From contig JAJYRD010000073.1 of assembly GCA_021794275.1 (NCBI GenBank), positions 1 through 64,000 of the forward strand: a stretch of DNA of 64,000 bases, written 5' to 3'. The notes under the pieces were generated by a model, which worked only from the letters and a program-made list of their open reading frames with translations, was not told where the DNA came from and did no database searches. Source of the stretch: Pseudomonadota bacterium (GTDB taxonomy: Bacteria > Pseudomonadota > Gammaproteobacteria > Acidiferrobacterales > Acidiferrobacteraceae). The position numbers and the translations under genes were made by a program. Shown in pieces: positions 47,468 to 56,010 of this stretch. The stretch's first letter is position 1. Each line of letters opens with the position of its first letter.

Positions 47468-47667
47468 ATGCGTAAGGAGTTATCGTATAGGTGCGCCAAC
47501 CCCCCAGCAGTGCGGGCGGGCGCGACTGTAAGGCGCGGGGCGGGAATATGCGGGGTCGGCGGGGTATCAGGGTCCGAGCGTACCAATAAGGATACATAGG
47601 GCCTGGTGGCCCCCGATGTAGTCCCTCGGAATACTCCCAATTTCATGCTGTTTAAAGTAAGGATGAA

Positions 47668-47687
47668 CTGTATCTAACACGATACAG
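47668..47687. promoter_or_regulatory. Palindrome, candidate upstream activator site
   Basis: CTGTATC-N6-GATACAG, perfect 7-bp arms, about 230 bp upstream of the sigma-54 promoter and just after the xthA stop. The distance suits an enhancer site, but it could also be an RNA hairpin after xthA. The rest of 47365-47705 holds no gene. Confidence 0.4.
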
Positions 47688-47705
47688 CGGGGCATTGCGG
47701 GCCCC

Positions 47706-48482
47706 TTAAGCAGGAGGCCAGTTAATCTCGATGATGACGGGGGCGTGATCGGAGGGACGCGCATGGGCCCGCGCCTCGCGGTCCACGAAGCCTTGCACGA
47801 AGCGCGCGGCGAGCGGCGCGCTAAGGAGTATGTGGTCGATGCGCAGCCCCAGATCACGGCGGAAGGCTGCGGCCCGATAATCCCACCAGCTATAGCCGCG
47901 GCCCTCGCCCGCGAGCACGCCAAGCCCGTCCGTAAATCCGGCGGCTATCAGCGCCTGGAAAGCCGCCCGCTCGGCCGCGCTCACGAGTACAGAGCCCTCC
48001 CAGGCCACCGGATCGTAGACGTCACGGTCCTCGGGCGCAATATTGAAGTCACCGGCCAAAACCAGCGCCGGGTTGTCGGCGAGCCAGCGGCGACTCTGCT
48101 CCGTCAGGGCCTCTAGCCAGGCGAGTTTATAGGGATAGCGGGGGGAGTCGAGGGCGGTCCCATTGGGAACATAGAGGCTCGCGACGCGAAGACCCCGGAA
48201 GGTCGCGGCAAGCGCCCGGCACTGCTCGTCCGGAAAACCACCGAGCCCCTGGGTGACGTCGGTGAGTGGTCCACGTGCCGCGATCGCGACGCCGTTGTAG
48301 CTAGGCTGACCGTGGAAAACCACCTCGTAACCACGATCGGCAAAGGCCTGCACCGGAAAATCCGCATCCCGCACCTTGGTCTCCTGTAGGCACAAGACGT
48401 CGGGCTCGAGGCGGCCGAGCCACTCCTCGAGTTGCGCAAGGCGCACTCGTAGGGAATTTACGTTCCAGGTTGCGACCTTCAT
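47706..48482 (-). CDS. xthA: Exodeoxyribonuclease III
   Basis: 258 aa. AP endonuclease/3'-5' exonuclease of base-excision repair. Motifs: 'ATWNVNSLRVRL', 'LCLQETKV', 'YVPNG', 'LAGDFNIAPEDRDVYDP', 'RIDHILLS' and 'PSDHAPV' with the catalytic His near the C-terminus. The length fits the family (E. coli 268). It is transcribed towards the amyloid cluster but 341 bp separate them. Confidence 0.95.
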   Translation of the reverse strand: MKVATWNVNSLRVRLAQLEEWLGRLEPDVLCLQETKVRDADFPVQAFADRGYEVVFHGQPSYNGVAIAARGPLTDVTQGLGGFPDEQCRALAATFRGLRVASLYVPNGTALDSPRYPYKLAWLEALTEQSRRWLADNPALVLAGDFNIAPEDRDVYDPVAWEGSVLVSAAERAAFQALIAAGFTDGLGVLAGEGRGYSWWDYRAAAFRRDLGLRIDHILLSAPLAARFVQGFVDREARAHARPSDHAPVIIEINWPPA

Positions 48483-48538
48483 GTATGCACGGCGGCGCCG
48501 CGGCGCGCAGGCCTTGCCGGACGAATCACGGGGCGCCG

Positions 48539-48997
48539 CTAACTCTTGGGGGCCTTGAGGTAGCCGGCGGCCGCCAGCTCGTTTTTCAAGGCTGAGTGGA
48601 TATAGCCCACGAGGACGTCACGCCCCACGGTCACGGTCGGCACGGTCGTCGCTCCAGTCTTCTGCTTCATGCCCTGCAGTACCGACCGCCCGCGCGAGAC
48701 GTCGATGCTGCGAAACGGGACTCCGCGGCGGTGCAGATAGGCGCTCACCTCCCGGCAGGGCGCGCAATGCGGAGCCCGGTACAAAACCACGGGGTGCAGG
48801 GCGCTCAGGGCCTTACGTACCGCGGAAGGCGAGGTACGGCCATGCACATGCATGACGTGCACATGGTGGGCCGACGAGGGGGGCGGGGTATTCTGGTAGG
48901 TGACAACCCCGTTGGGGCCGACCCAGCGATACAAGGTCGCGGCATGCGCCGCCCCCACGCAGATCAGGACACCGGCCCAAGCCATTCGGCGCGTCAT
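48539..48997 (-). CDS. Secreted glutaredoxin-like protein with DUF4124 domain
   Basis: 152 aa. Signal peptide to about residue 19 (AHA). The first part, 'TLYRWVGPNGVVTYQNTPP', is a DUF4124 segment common on envelope proteins of gammaproteobacteria. The second part is a glutaredoxin/thioredoxin fold with 'LYRAPHCAPCREV' (CxxC) and 'TTVPTVTVGRDVLVGY' (cis-Pro and glycine motif). It probably acts as a periplasmic thiol-disulfide protein. The ATG overlaps the prlC stop by one base, so the two are translated together. Confidence 0.85.
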   Translation of the reverse strand: MTRRMAWAGVLICVGAAHAATLYRWVGPNGVVTYQNTPPPSSAHHVHVMHVHGRTSPSAVRKALSALHPVVLYRAPHCAPCREVSAYLHRRGVPFRSIDVSRGRSVLQGMKQKTGATTVPTVTVGRDVLVGYIHSALKNELAAAGYLKAPKS

Positions 48998-51036
48998 CAG
49001 TTCCCCTCCGTTTCATAAAGCCCGCTCTGCTTCAACAACGCATCAATACGCGGCGCGCGGCCGCGGAACCGTGCAAACAGTTCGCGCGGATCAGCCTCCC
49101 CTCCCCGCTCCAGGATGTTGTGGAGAAAGGATAAACCGGTGGCCCGGTCGAAGACACCGCGCTCCTCGAAAGGACCGAAGGCGTCGGCCGACAAGACCTC
49201 GGCCCACTTATAACTATAGTAGCCCGCCGCGTAACCGCCAGCAAAGATATGGGTGAAGCTGTTCTCGAAACGGTTGAAGGCCGGAGGCTTCATGACCGCC
49301 ACCTCGTCGCGCACGGCGTCGAGCAGCGCATGCACCGGCCCCGCGGCTGGATCGAAGCCCGCATGCAGGCGGATGTCGAAGAGCGCGAACTCCACTTGAC
49401 GCAGCATCTGCAGAGCGGCTTGGAAGGTCCGGGCGGATCGCAGCCGGGCAAAAAGGTCGGCCGGCACAGGCTCCCCGCTGCGATAGTGTGCGCCTATGAG
49501 GTCGACGACCTCCCGCTCCCAACAAAAATTCTCCATGAATTGGCTCGGGAGTTCCACGGCGTCCCAGGGCACGCCGTTGATGCCCGAGACAGCCGGTTCA
49601 TCGACCTGGGTGAGCATATGATGGAGGCCATGACCAAACTCATGGAAAAGGGTCTCCACCTCATCGTGGCGCAGGAGCGAAGGGTGATCGGCGGCCGGCG
49701 CCGAAAAGTTGCACGTGAGATAGGCGACCGGCAGGCTTGGAGGGGGCCCCGCCTGCCGCACACAACATTCATCCATCCACGCGCCCCCGCGCTTGCGTTC
49801 GCGGGCATACAGGTCCAGATAAAACTGCGCGCGCGCCTGTCCGTCTGGGTCCGTGATCTCGTAGAAAAGCACATCGGGGTGCCAGACCTCAATGCCGTGC
49901 CGCTGCCGGATACGCACACCGTAGAGGCGCTCGGTGAGCGTGAAAAGCCCTTCGAGAACCCGCGGTAGCGGGAAATAGGGTCGCAGGTCCTCCTCCGAGA
50001 ACTGATAGCGCTGCTCCTTCAGGCGTTCACTGTAATAAGCCGTATCCCAGGCCTCGAGGAATACCCCGTCGGCCCCCGCCAAGGCCTTGAGATCAGCGAG
50101 TTCCCGTAACGCCGCGGGGCGCGCGCGTCGGGCGAGGTCGGTGAGGAAGGCCTCCACCTCGACCGCATCGCGCGCCATCTTGGTCGCGAGCGAGTAGTCG
50201 GCGTAATGGGGAAAGCCGAGGAGCGAGGCCGTCTCGCGGCGCAGCGCCAATATCTCGTGGGCCAGGGCGGTGTTGTCGTAACGCCCGTCACCCGCCTCCG
50301 AGGCGCGCGTCACATAGGCCTCATAGAGCTGCCGGCGCAAGGCCCGATCCCGGGCATAGGTCATGATCGGCACATAGCAGGGGGCCTGCAGGGTCAGGAG
50401 AAAACCCTTGCACCCTCGTTTCTGGGCCTCGGAACGCGCCTGCGCGAGCACCGAGGCTGGTATGCCCTGAAGCCGCGCCTCGTCTTCCACGGTGAGACTG
50501 AAGGCATCAGTCGCATCCAGGACGTTTTGCTCGAAGCGGCTCGTAAGCTCGGAGAGCTTCTCCTGAACGGCCTTGAAGCGGGCCTTGGGGCCGGCCTCCA
50601 GGGCCACCCCCGACAAACGCATGTCACGGAGGGCATTCATGATGACCTTTTTACGGGCCTCGCTTAAAGAAGCGAAGGCGGGGCCCTCGGCAACCGCCCG
50701 ATAGGCGCGATAGACGCGCTCGTCCTGGGCGTAGCTTGTCTGGTAGCTCGTGAGGCGGCCTAGCCCGGCGTTGTAGGCCTCGCGCAACGGCGCGCTGTCG
50801 GCCACGGCGTTCAAGTGCGCAACCGGGGACCAGAAGCGCTTGAGGCGCGTCTCCGTAGTCTCAAGTGGCCCTACCGCATCGTCCCACCCGGGCCCTGGGT
50901 CGCCTGCCAGACGCGCCTCGACCGTCGCGTGCGTCTCGTCGAGCATGGCGTCAAGAGCTGGCGTCACCTGACGTGGGTCTATGTGGGCGAACCTCGGAAG
51001 GCCGTCGAGGTCCAGCAGGGGATTGTCGGTCGCCAT
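48997..51036 (-). CDS. prlC: Oligopeptidase A (M3 family)
   Basis: 679 aa (E. coli 680). Cytoplasmic zinc endopeptidase that degrades peptides, including cleaved signal peptides. The zinc site is 'ETLFHEFGHGLHHML', with the third ligand in the downstream 'VPWDAVELPSQFMENF'. The N-terminus 'LPRFAHIDPRQVTPALDAML' is typical. It overlaps the downstream glutaredoxin-like gene by one base and lies 92 bp after aroE's stop. Confidence 0.96.
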   Translation of the reverse strand: MATDNPLLDLDGLPRFAHIDPRQVTPALDAMLDETHATVEARLAGDPGPGWDDAVGPLETTETRLKRFWSPVAHLNAVADSAPLREAYNAGLGRLTSYQTSYAQDERVYRAYRAVAEGPAFASLSEARKKVIMNALRDMRLSGVALEAGPKARFKAVQEKLSELTSRFEQNVLDATDAFSLTVEDEARLQGIPASVLAQARSEAQKRGCKGFLLTLQAPCYVPIMTYARDRALRRQLYEAYVTRASEAGDGRYDNTALAHEILALRRETASLLGFPHYADYSLATKMARDAVEVEAFLTDLARRARPAALRELADLKALAGADGVFLEAWDTAYYSERLKEQRYQFSEEDLRPYFPLPRVLEGLFTLTERLYGVRIRQRHGIEVWHPDVLFYEITDPDGQARAQFYLDLYARERKRGGAWMDECCVRQAGPPPSLPVAYLTCNFSAPAADHPSLLRHDEVETLFHEFGHGLHHMLTQVDEPAVSGINGVPWDAVELPSQFMENFCWEREVVDLIGAHYRSGEPVPADLFARLRSARTFQAALQMLRQVEFALFDIRLHAGFDPAAGPVHALLDAVRDEVAVMKPPAFNRFENSFTHIFAGGYAAGYYSYKWAEVLSADAFGPFEERGVFDRATGLSFLHNILERGGEADPRELFARFRGRAPRIDALLKQSGLYETEGN

Positions 51037-51128
51037 CGGTGTTCCCTGAATGATATCGGGCCTACTTTATCATGGGCCGCGACACCCCCGAATCCTTCCG
51101 TCTCGCGCCGCAACCAAATGGGTCCTGC

Positions 51129-51947
51129 TTATCCGGCGCCGACCAAGCCGCGCAGGTTTTCCAGCACGGGCCCCGTGGCCGGCCGCACGCCATGCCAGAG
51201 GAGAAAGGACTCGGCCGCCTGCTCGACCAGCATGCCGAGCCCGTCGGCGACCTGGCGGGCGCCGCGGGCCCGGGCATGGGACAAAAACAACTCGGCCTTG
51301 GGACCGTACATCAGGTCGTAGACGATCGCCCCCTCGAAAAGGGAATCAGGGAGCGCGGGGAGCCTCCCGGAAAGCCCGGCGGCCGTGGCGTTGATCACGA
51401 AATCAAAGGGCGCTTCGCTTGCACCCCCGATCACTGCAACGCCCACGCGGGCGTCATGGCATGAGGTGGCTAAATCCCGGGCCCGCTCTGGGCTACGATT
51501 GAAGATGGCGAGATGAGCGATGCCTTCGTCCAGCAAGGGCCCCACGATCCCCTGGGCCGCGCCCCCCGCCCCCACCAGCAAGACCCGGCAGCCCCCCAAG
51601 GACCAGCCGTGATTCACGGTAAAGTCGCGGATGAGGCCTGCACCATCCGTGTTGTCGCCAAACCAACCGCCGCCTTCCTGGGCGAGCGTATTGACCGCGT
51701 GGGCGCGCTCCGCCCGATCCGAAATCCGCGTTGCGAGCGTATAGGCCTCACCCTTCAAGGGGACGGTGATGTTCGCCCCCCGGCCATCTTGTGCGCGGAA
51801 TGCCGACAGGGCCTCCGCGAGACCCTCCGCGCGCACCTCCCGGCGCTCATAGTGGACGTCGCGGCCCGTGAGGCGGCCGAAGGCCTCGTGGATCTGTGGG
51901 GACAGGCTGTGGTCCACGGGGTGGCCCATGACGGCGTAGAGGCTCAT
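51129..51947 (-). CDS. aroE: Shikimate dehydrogenase
   Basis: 272 aa, NADP-dependent step of the shikimate pathway. 'YAVMGHPVDHSLSPQIHEAF' (shikimate site), 'ANITVPLKGEAY' with the catalytic Lys, 'NTDGAGLI' and 'VLLVGAGGAAQGI' (cofactor) are all present. The ATG at 51947 overlaps the stop of the exchanger gene by 4 bp. The longer frame upstream is a shadow of that gene. Confidence 0.96.
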   Translation of the reverse strand: MSLYAVMGHPVDHSLSPQIHEAFGRLTGRDVHYERREVRAEGLAEALSAFRAQDGRGANITVPLKGEAYTLATRISDRAERAHAVNTLAQEGGGWFGDNTDGAGLIRDFTVNHGWSLGGCRVLLVGAGGAAQGIVGPLLDEGIAHLAIFNRSPERARDLATSCHDARVGVAVIGGASEAPFDFVINATAAGLSGRLPALPDSLFEGAIVYDLMYGPKAELFLSHARARGARQVADGLGMLVEQAAESFLLWHGVRPATGPVLENLRGLVGAG

Positions 51948-52942
51948 GGCCCCAGAAGATAGCCGAGAAAGGCGGCGTAGAGAAGGCCGCTTGCCATCAT
52001 GTGGTAAGGGCGCAGGGCCGTTGCGCGCATAATGCGCAGCCGCAGGACGGCGACACCTGCGATCGTGATCAGCATGGTGGCGAGCAAGAGCGGGGTCGGA
52101 CGCCAGGGCGTGAGCGTCATGCCGAGGGCGGGCAAGAGGCTCCCTTGAAACACGAGCGCGCCCGTGATGTTGCCGAATGCCAGAGTATCCTGCCGGCGTC
52201 TTATCCAAAGCACGCTATTGACCTTCTCCGGCAACTCGGTCGCGATCGGGACTATGACGAGGGCGAGTATGAGCACCGGCACATGAAGCAGGTGCCCGAG
52301 CTCTTCGATGCCCACCACGAATCCCTGGGCGCCCGCCACAATGAAGGCAAGCCCCAGGACGAGTTGGAAGTAGCGCAACCCAGGGATACGCTCCAACACA
52401 TGCCGCGCCAGATGCAGGCGATTCGCCGCGCTGGTCTCATGACCGGCGGCCACGAGCGCCTTCGAGGCGCGCACGGTGGCGAGCGCATAGGCGGCGTAGC
52501 CCGCAACCAGCACGGCGGCGAGCAGCCGCCGGGGCGCGCCCTCCGGCAGATAGAGCCCCGCCAAGGCCAGGACGAAGAGCACGAGAAACCAGTCGAGATC
52601 GCGCCGCAAGCCCCCGCGCTCGGGGGTGAGCGCGCCGCGCAGCCCCCGGCTCTGCCAAGCCGCGACCCCCATGACACCGAGCGCCAGGGTCGACAGCATG
52701 AGCGGGGCGCCGAGCACGGCCCCCACCGCCAGCCGCTCGCCCGCGCCCTGGCGCAGCGAGGCAAGCAGAGGCACCGCGGTCTCAGGGAGCGCGGTGCCGA
52801 CCGCCGCGAGCAATGAACCCGTTACGCCCTCGGAGACCCCGAACGCCGCGCCCACGTGCTCGATCGCGTTCGTGAAAAGCTCGGCGCCCGCGAGGATCAC
52901 GGGCAAGGCGGCAAGCAGGATGAGGAAGGCGGTCACGCGCAC
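51944..52942 (-). CDS. Sodium/calcium exchanger family membrane protein
   Basis: 332 aa with about ten hydrophobic segments in two related halves, as in the CaCA superfamily (PF01699). The ion-binding alpha repeats appear as 'LLAAVGTALPETAVPLLA' and 'VIVPIATELPEKVNSVLW', each with the conserved Glu-Pro context. It should exchange cations across the inner membrane; the ion is not determined. It lies 6 bp after the GST gene and overlaps aroE, so it is in one operon with ubiA-GST. Confidence 0.85.
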   Translation of the reverse strand: MRVTAFLILLAALPVILAGAELFTNAIEHVGAAFGVSEGVTGSLLAAVGTALPETAVPLLASLRQGAGERLAVGAVLGAPLMLSTLALGVMGVAAWQSRGLRGALTPERGGLRRDLDWFLVLFVLALAGLYLPEGAPRRLLAAVLVAGYAAYALATVRASKALVAAGHETSAANRLHLARHVLERIPGLRYFQLVLGLAFIVAGAQGFVVGIEELGHLLHVPVLILALVIVPIATELPEKVNSVLWIRRRQDTLAFGNITGALVFQGSLLPALGMTLTPWRPTPLLLATMLITIAGVAVLRLRIMRATALRPYHMMASGLLYAAFLGYLLGP

Positions 52943-52948
52943 CTGCCG

Positions 52949-53578
52949 TCAGTGTGGCGAGTCGAGGACCTTCTCCATTCCCGGAGGCACGGTCTCGGCG
53001 AAGGAGCCGCGCGTGCTGATGCCGGCAAGCCAGCGCGCAAGCCGCGGGTGCTTGCTGCGCCAGTCGTGCGGATAGCGGAAATCGACGTATTCGAGGGCTG
53101 ACGCGAGCCCCAGATCGCCGATCGTAAAACCCTCGCCCACGAGATAGGCCGGGCCCTTCTCGGTCTTGTCGGCCCACGCGAGCGCGCGCGCAATCCTGTC
53201 TTCCTGGCGCGCGATGAATGACTGCGACTTCTCGGCCTGGGGGCGCCGATCCTCCAGGAGACGGGCGACGGTGGCATCGACAATGCCGGTACCCAGGGTG
53301 TTCCAGAGCTGCGCCCGCAGGCGCTCCGCGTCTGCCTGCGGGATCAGGCGCTCGGGCGTCAGGGTATCGATATACTCGATGAGCAGGGCCGAATCGAACA
53401 GGACCCGGCCATCGTCGGTCTCCAGGACCGGGACCTTGCCGAGCGGATTCAAGGCCGCAATGTGATTGCCGGCCTCGTGTGGACTCTCCTGAACCCATTC
53501 GAAGCGGATGTTCTTCTCGCGCAAGGCGATGCGGACCTTGCGTACATAAGGCGACGTGGCATGACCGTAGAGCTTCAC
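52949..53578 (-). CDS. Glutathione S-transferase-like protein
   Basis: 209 aa. N-terminal thioredoxin fold 'MKLYGHATSPYVRKVRIALREKN' and 'NPLGKVPVLETDDG', with the acidic 'DSALLIEYID' of the glutathione site, then an all-alpha C-terminal domain 'ADKTEKGPAYLVGEGFTIGDLGLA'. It resembles YibF/stringent-starvation type GSTs; the substrate is unknown. The ATG overlaps the ubiA stop by 4 bp. Confidence 0.9.
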   Translation of the reverse strand: MKLYGHATSPYVRKVRIALREKNIRFEWVQESPHEAGNHIAALNPLGKVPVLETDDGRVLFDSALLIEYIDTLTPERLIPQADAERLRAQLWNTLGTGIVDATVARLLEDRRPQAEKSQSFIARQEDRIARALAWADKTEKGPAYLVGEGFTIGDLGLASALEYVDFRYPHDWRSKHPRLARWLAGISTRGSFAETVPPGMEKVLDSPH

Positions 53579-54477
53579 AAAGACCTCCCAAGATAGGCGG
53601 CGACCAGACCCACGAAGACGCTGCCGCCGAACCAGTTGTTATTCAGAAAGGCATGAAAGCAGTCGAGGGGCCTGCGCTCGCGCAACAGCCCCTGCTCGTA
53701 GACCGCGAACCCCAGGGCCGCCCCCAAACCGCCATCGTACACGGGACCGAGATGCGCCATCACTCCGACGACATACAAGAGACCCAGGGTGATGGCGTGA
53801 TTCAGGGCCACCATGGCCCGATCCCAGCGCCCGAACAGGATGGCGCTCGATTTGACGCCGATCTTCAGGTCATCGTCGCGGTCGGCCATGGCGTAGGCGG
53901 TATCGTAGGCCACGGTCCATGCGATGTTGGCAGCGAAGAGCACCCACGCAAGACGCGGTATGTGCCCGGTCTCGGCGGCGAAGGCCATGGGGATGCCCCA
54001 GCCGAAAGCAAGCCCCAGATAGACCTGCGGAAGATGAGTGAATCGCTTCAGGAAGGGATACGTGGCGGCGAGCGCCACCGCCACGACCGAGAGCTCGATC
54101 GTGTAGGTGTTGAGCCAGAAGGCAAGCATGGCCGCCAGGAGACAGAGCCCAAAGAACAGGGTGAGCGCCGCCCTCGGGCTCACCTCGCCCGCGGCGATCG
54201 GCCGGTCCCGCGTGCGCCAGACGTGCGGGTCGAAGTCACGGTCTGCATAGTCGTTGATGACGCAACCCGCCGAACGCATGATGAGCACGCCCGCGATAAA
54301 TACGGCGACCAGGGCAGGCCTCGGATGTCCCTGGCCCGCGATCCACAGGGCCCAGAGCGTCGGCCACATCAAAAGCAGGCTGCCGATCGGCCGGTGCAGC
54401 CGCATGAGGCGCATATACGTCCCCACGCGCGCCCACCCGCTCGCTCGAACCGTCCCCTCGCCCCTTGCCGCCATCAT
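53575..54477 (-). CDS. ubiA: 4-hydroxybenzoate polyprenyltransferase
   Basis: 300 aa. Inner-membrane enzyme of ubiquinone synthesis with about eight spans. Two Asp-rich motifs are diagnostic: 'NDYADRDFD' and 'DTAYAMADRDDD'. 'LMRLHRPIGSLLLMWPTLWAL' is the usual start of the fold. The start is one of two adjacent ATGs (54477 or 54474) after a G-rich ribosome site; the extended frame has no similarity. No ubiC is next to it. A TTACAAT near 54530 could be part of the promoter. Confidence 0.95.
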   Translation of the reverse strand: MMAARGEGTVRASGWARVGTYMRLMRLHRPIGSLLLMWPTLWALWIAGQGHPRPALVAVFIAGVLIMRSAGCVINDYADRDFDPHVWRTRDRPIAAGEVSPRAALTLFFGLCLLAAMLAFWLNTYTIELSVVAVALAATYPFLKRFTHLPQVYLGLAFGWGIPMAFAAETGHIPRLAWVLFAANIAWTVAYDTAYAMADRDDDLKIGVKSSAILFGRWDRAMVALNHAITLGLLYVVGVMAHLGPVYDGGLGAALGFAVYEQGLLRERRPLDCFHAFLNNNWFGGSVFVGLVAAYLGRSL

Positions 54478-54733
54478 CCGCCCCAACGCCCGCGCCCGTG
54501 ATCGGGTCGTAAAGCATCGCATTGTAACGCAGTCCGTGGCCACCGCCGCGACCCACGCTGCCATTTGGGGCCTCGCCCGTGAAACAGGGGGCCTTGAATC
54601 CGTCGAGGCCGGCTGCGCGGGTCCGAGGGAATGGCCTTGATGGTTGGCCGATTTGCGCACGCGCCCCAGACTTGACGAGATGGGCCCAAAACGCGATCGT
54701 TGAGGCCACTGATCTCACATGAGAGGGTGCCTC

Positions 54734-54973
54734 ATGGCCGGTAGCCTGCATGTCCACGGTCTCGATGACGAGCTGATAGCGCGCCTAAAGCGACGGGCCG
54801 CGCGTCACGGGCGATCGGCCGAGGCCGAGCATCGCGAGATACTTCGCCAAGCCCTCGGGAGCGAAGCGGAGACGTCCTTCGAGACGCTTGCCTGTGAACT
54901 GCGAAAACTCACGAAGCACCGGCCCCATACCCCGTCCGAGATCCTGCTGCGCGAAGGTCGCGACGAGCGGTGA
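54734..54973 (+). CDS. FitA-like ribbon-helix-helix antitoxin
   Basis: 79 aa. Starts MAGSLHVHGLDDELIARLKRRA and contains 'HGRSAEAEHREILRQAL', the typical ribbon-helix-helix and toxin-binding region of FitA/VapB antitoxins. GAGAGGG precedes the ATG. Its stop overlaps (GTGA) the start of the VapC gene, but that toxin is now only a remnant, so this antitoxin is orphaned. Confidence 0.85.
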   Translation: MAGSLHVHGLDDELIARLKRRAARHGRSAEAEHREILRQALGSEAETSFETLACELRKLTKHRPHTPSEILLREGRDER

Positions 54974-55053
54974 CGGGTTGCGTCATCGGCGCGAGCGTCG
55001 CCCTCAAGCGGGTCATCGAAGAGGACACCTCGGCCTCGCTCGTGGCCCATGAC
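54970..55053 (+). pseudogene. VapC (PIN toxin) remnant
   Basis: Only the first 28 codons of a PIN-domain toxin remain: 'CVIGASVALKRVIEEDTSASL'-like, quoted in part as 'CVIGASVALKRVIEE'. The usual sequence has VIDASVALKW, so the first catalytic Asp is now Gly. After about 55053 the similarity stops and the decayed AbrB copy begins at 55090. Confidence 0.75.
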
Positions 55054-55089
55054 ACGGACCGGCAACAGGCCCTTTCTCGCGAGATTTCC

Positions 55090-55290
55090 ATGCGCATTAT
55101 TAGCAAAAAAGCAAGATCGGGCGACCAGCGCCGTCAATATGGGCGCCCCAGGTCGGCCTGCTGCCTGAAACCGAGAAGATATCCCCGCCCGAAACCCTAC
55201 GGTCATCGCAAGCAAGGCCGAGAAGGTCCCGCGTCGCGGCAACCGCTCCCTTACGATCATCCGACGGCGGAAATGGCCTTCAGTAGGGCG
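55090..55290 (+). pseudogene. Decayed duplicate of AbrB-type antitoxin
   Basis: The stretch is a broken copy of the intact antitoxin gene at 55365. It shares the start region (ATGCGxATT...AGCAAA), 'AGGTCGGCCTGCTGCC'-like bases, and an identical 26-base block at 55214-55239 equal to 55482-55507. Frameshifts and a deletion remove any reading frame. Confidence 0.8.
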
Positions 55291-55312
55291 GGGTTTGACC
55301 GGCACCCTGGTA

Positions 55313-55336
55313 CGTATTACTCTAAGAAGTAATACG
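55313..55336. promoter_or_regulatory. Palindromic operator before AbrB/VapC pair
   Basis: CGTATTACT-N6-AGTAATACG, perfect 9-bp arms. It overlaps the likely -10 (TACTCT at 55318-55323) placed 17 bp after a TTGACC at 55295-55300, and lies 29 bp before the antitoxin ATG. This is the expected position for autorepression. Confidence 0.6.
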
Positions 55337-55364
55337 CTGGATACACCCTTGTGAGGAGGTCGTC

Positions 55365-55592
55365 ATGCGGATTACAAGCAAAGGCCAAGTCACCATCCCC
55401 GTCGACATCCGACTCAAGGCCGGTCTGCTGCCCAACACCGAGGTGGAGTTCGTTGTGCGGGGTCAGACCGTCATTGTAAGGAAGGCCGAGAAGGTCCCGC
55501 GTCGCGGGCGACAGTTGCTTGCGGTCATGCGTGGCAAGGCAACCACACGTCTTAGCACCGACGAAATCATGGCCTTGACGCGGGGCGCCTGA
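55365..55592 (+). CDS. AbrB/MazE/SpoVT-family antitoxin
   Basis: 75 aa swapped-hairpin DNA-binding protein: 'MRITSKGQVTIPVDIRLKAGL', 'NTEVEFVVRGQTVIVRKAE'. The short C-terminal tail probably wraps the toxin. GAGGAGG precedes the ATG. The toxin gene follows after 13 bp. It neutralises the VapC toxin and should repress its own promoter through the palindrome at 55313. Confidence 0.9.
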   Translation: MRITSKGQVTIPVDIRLKAGLLPNTEVEFVVRGQTVIVRKAEKVPRRGRQLLAVMRGKATTRLSTDEIMALTRGA

Positions 55593-55605
55593 GGACGAAC
55601 CGCTC

Positions 55606-56010
55606 ATGGGTGCCATCTTGGTCGATAGCAACGTCATTCTGGATGTTGTGACCGAGGATCCCCGGTGGTACGAATGGTCGGCTGCCCAATTGGGGCACCT
55701 GGCCGAGCGACACATACTCGCCATCAACCCCATCATCTACAGCGAAGTCTCTATCGGGTTTGATCGGATCGAAGACCTGGATCAGGCCGTACCGCAGGAG
55801 TTTTTCCGTCGCGACCCCCTGCCCTGGGAGGCGGGATTTCTCGCTGGGAAATGCTTTATCCGATATCGCCACTCCGGAGGCGAACGACGCTCGCCCCTCC
55901 CGGATTTTTACATTGGCGCGCACGCAGCCATCCACCAGATGGCGCTCCTGACCCGTGACGCCCATCGGTACAAGACCTATTTCCCGAAACTCACGTTGAT
56001 CGCCCCTTGA
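55606..56010 (+). CDS. vapC: VapC-type PIN-domain toxin
   Basis: 134 aa ribonuclease toxin. The acidic residues of the PIN active site are visible: Asp in 'ILVDSNVILDVV', Glu in 'PIIYSEVSIGF', Asp in 'PLPDFYIGAHA' and Asp in 'LLTRDAHRYKTYFP'. The 13-bp gap contains GAGGA. The pair looks intact and probably cleaves an RNA such as initiator tRNA or rRNA when free of its antitoxin; the target is not known. Confidence 0.92.
   Translation: MGAILVDSNVILDVVTEDPRWYEWSAAQLGHLAERHILAINPIIYSEVSIGFDRIEDLDQAVPQEFFRRDPLPWEAGFLAGKCFIRYRHSGGERRSPLPDFYIGAHAAIHQMALLTRDAHRYKTYFPKLTLIAP

Noticed and set aside
54236-54757. 173-aa minus-strand frame with 'GGGHGLRYNAMLYDPITG'
   Set aside because: The piece looks protein-like, but the frame overlaps ubiA and the FitA-like gene and has no ribosome site; not enough to call a gene.
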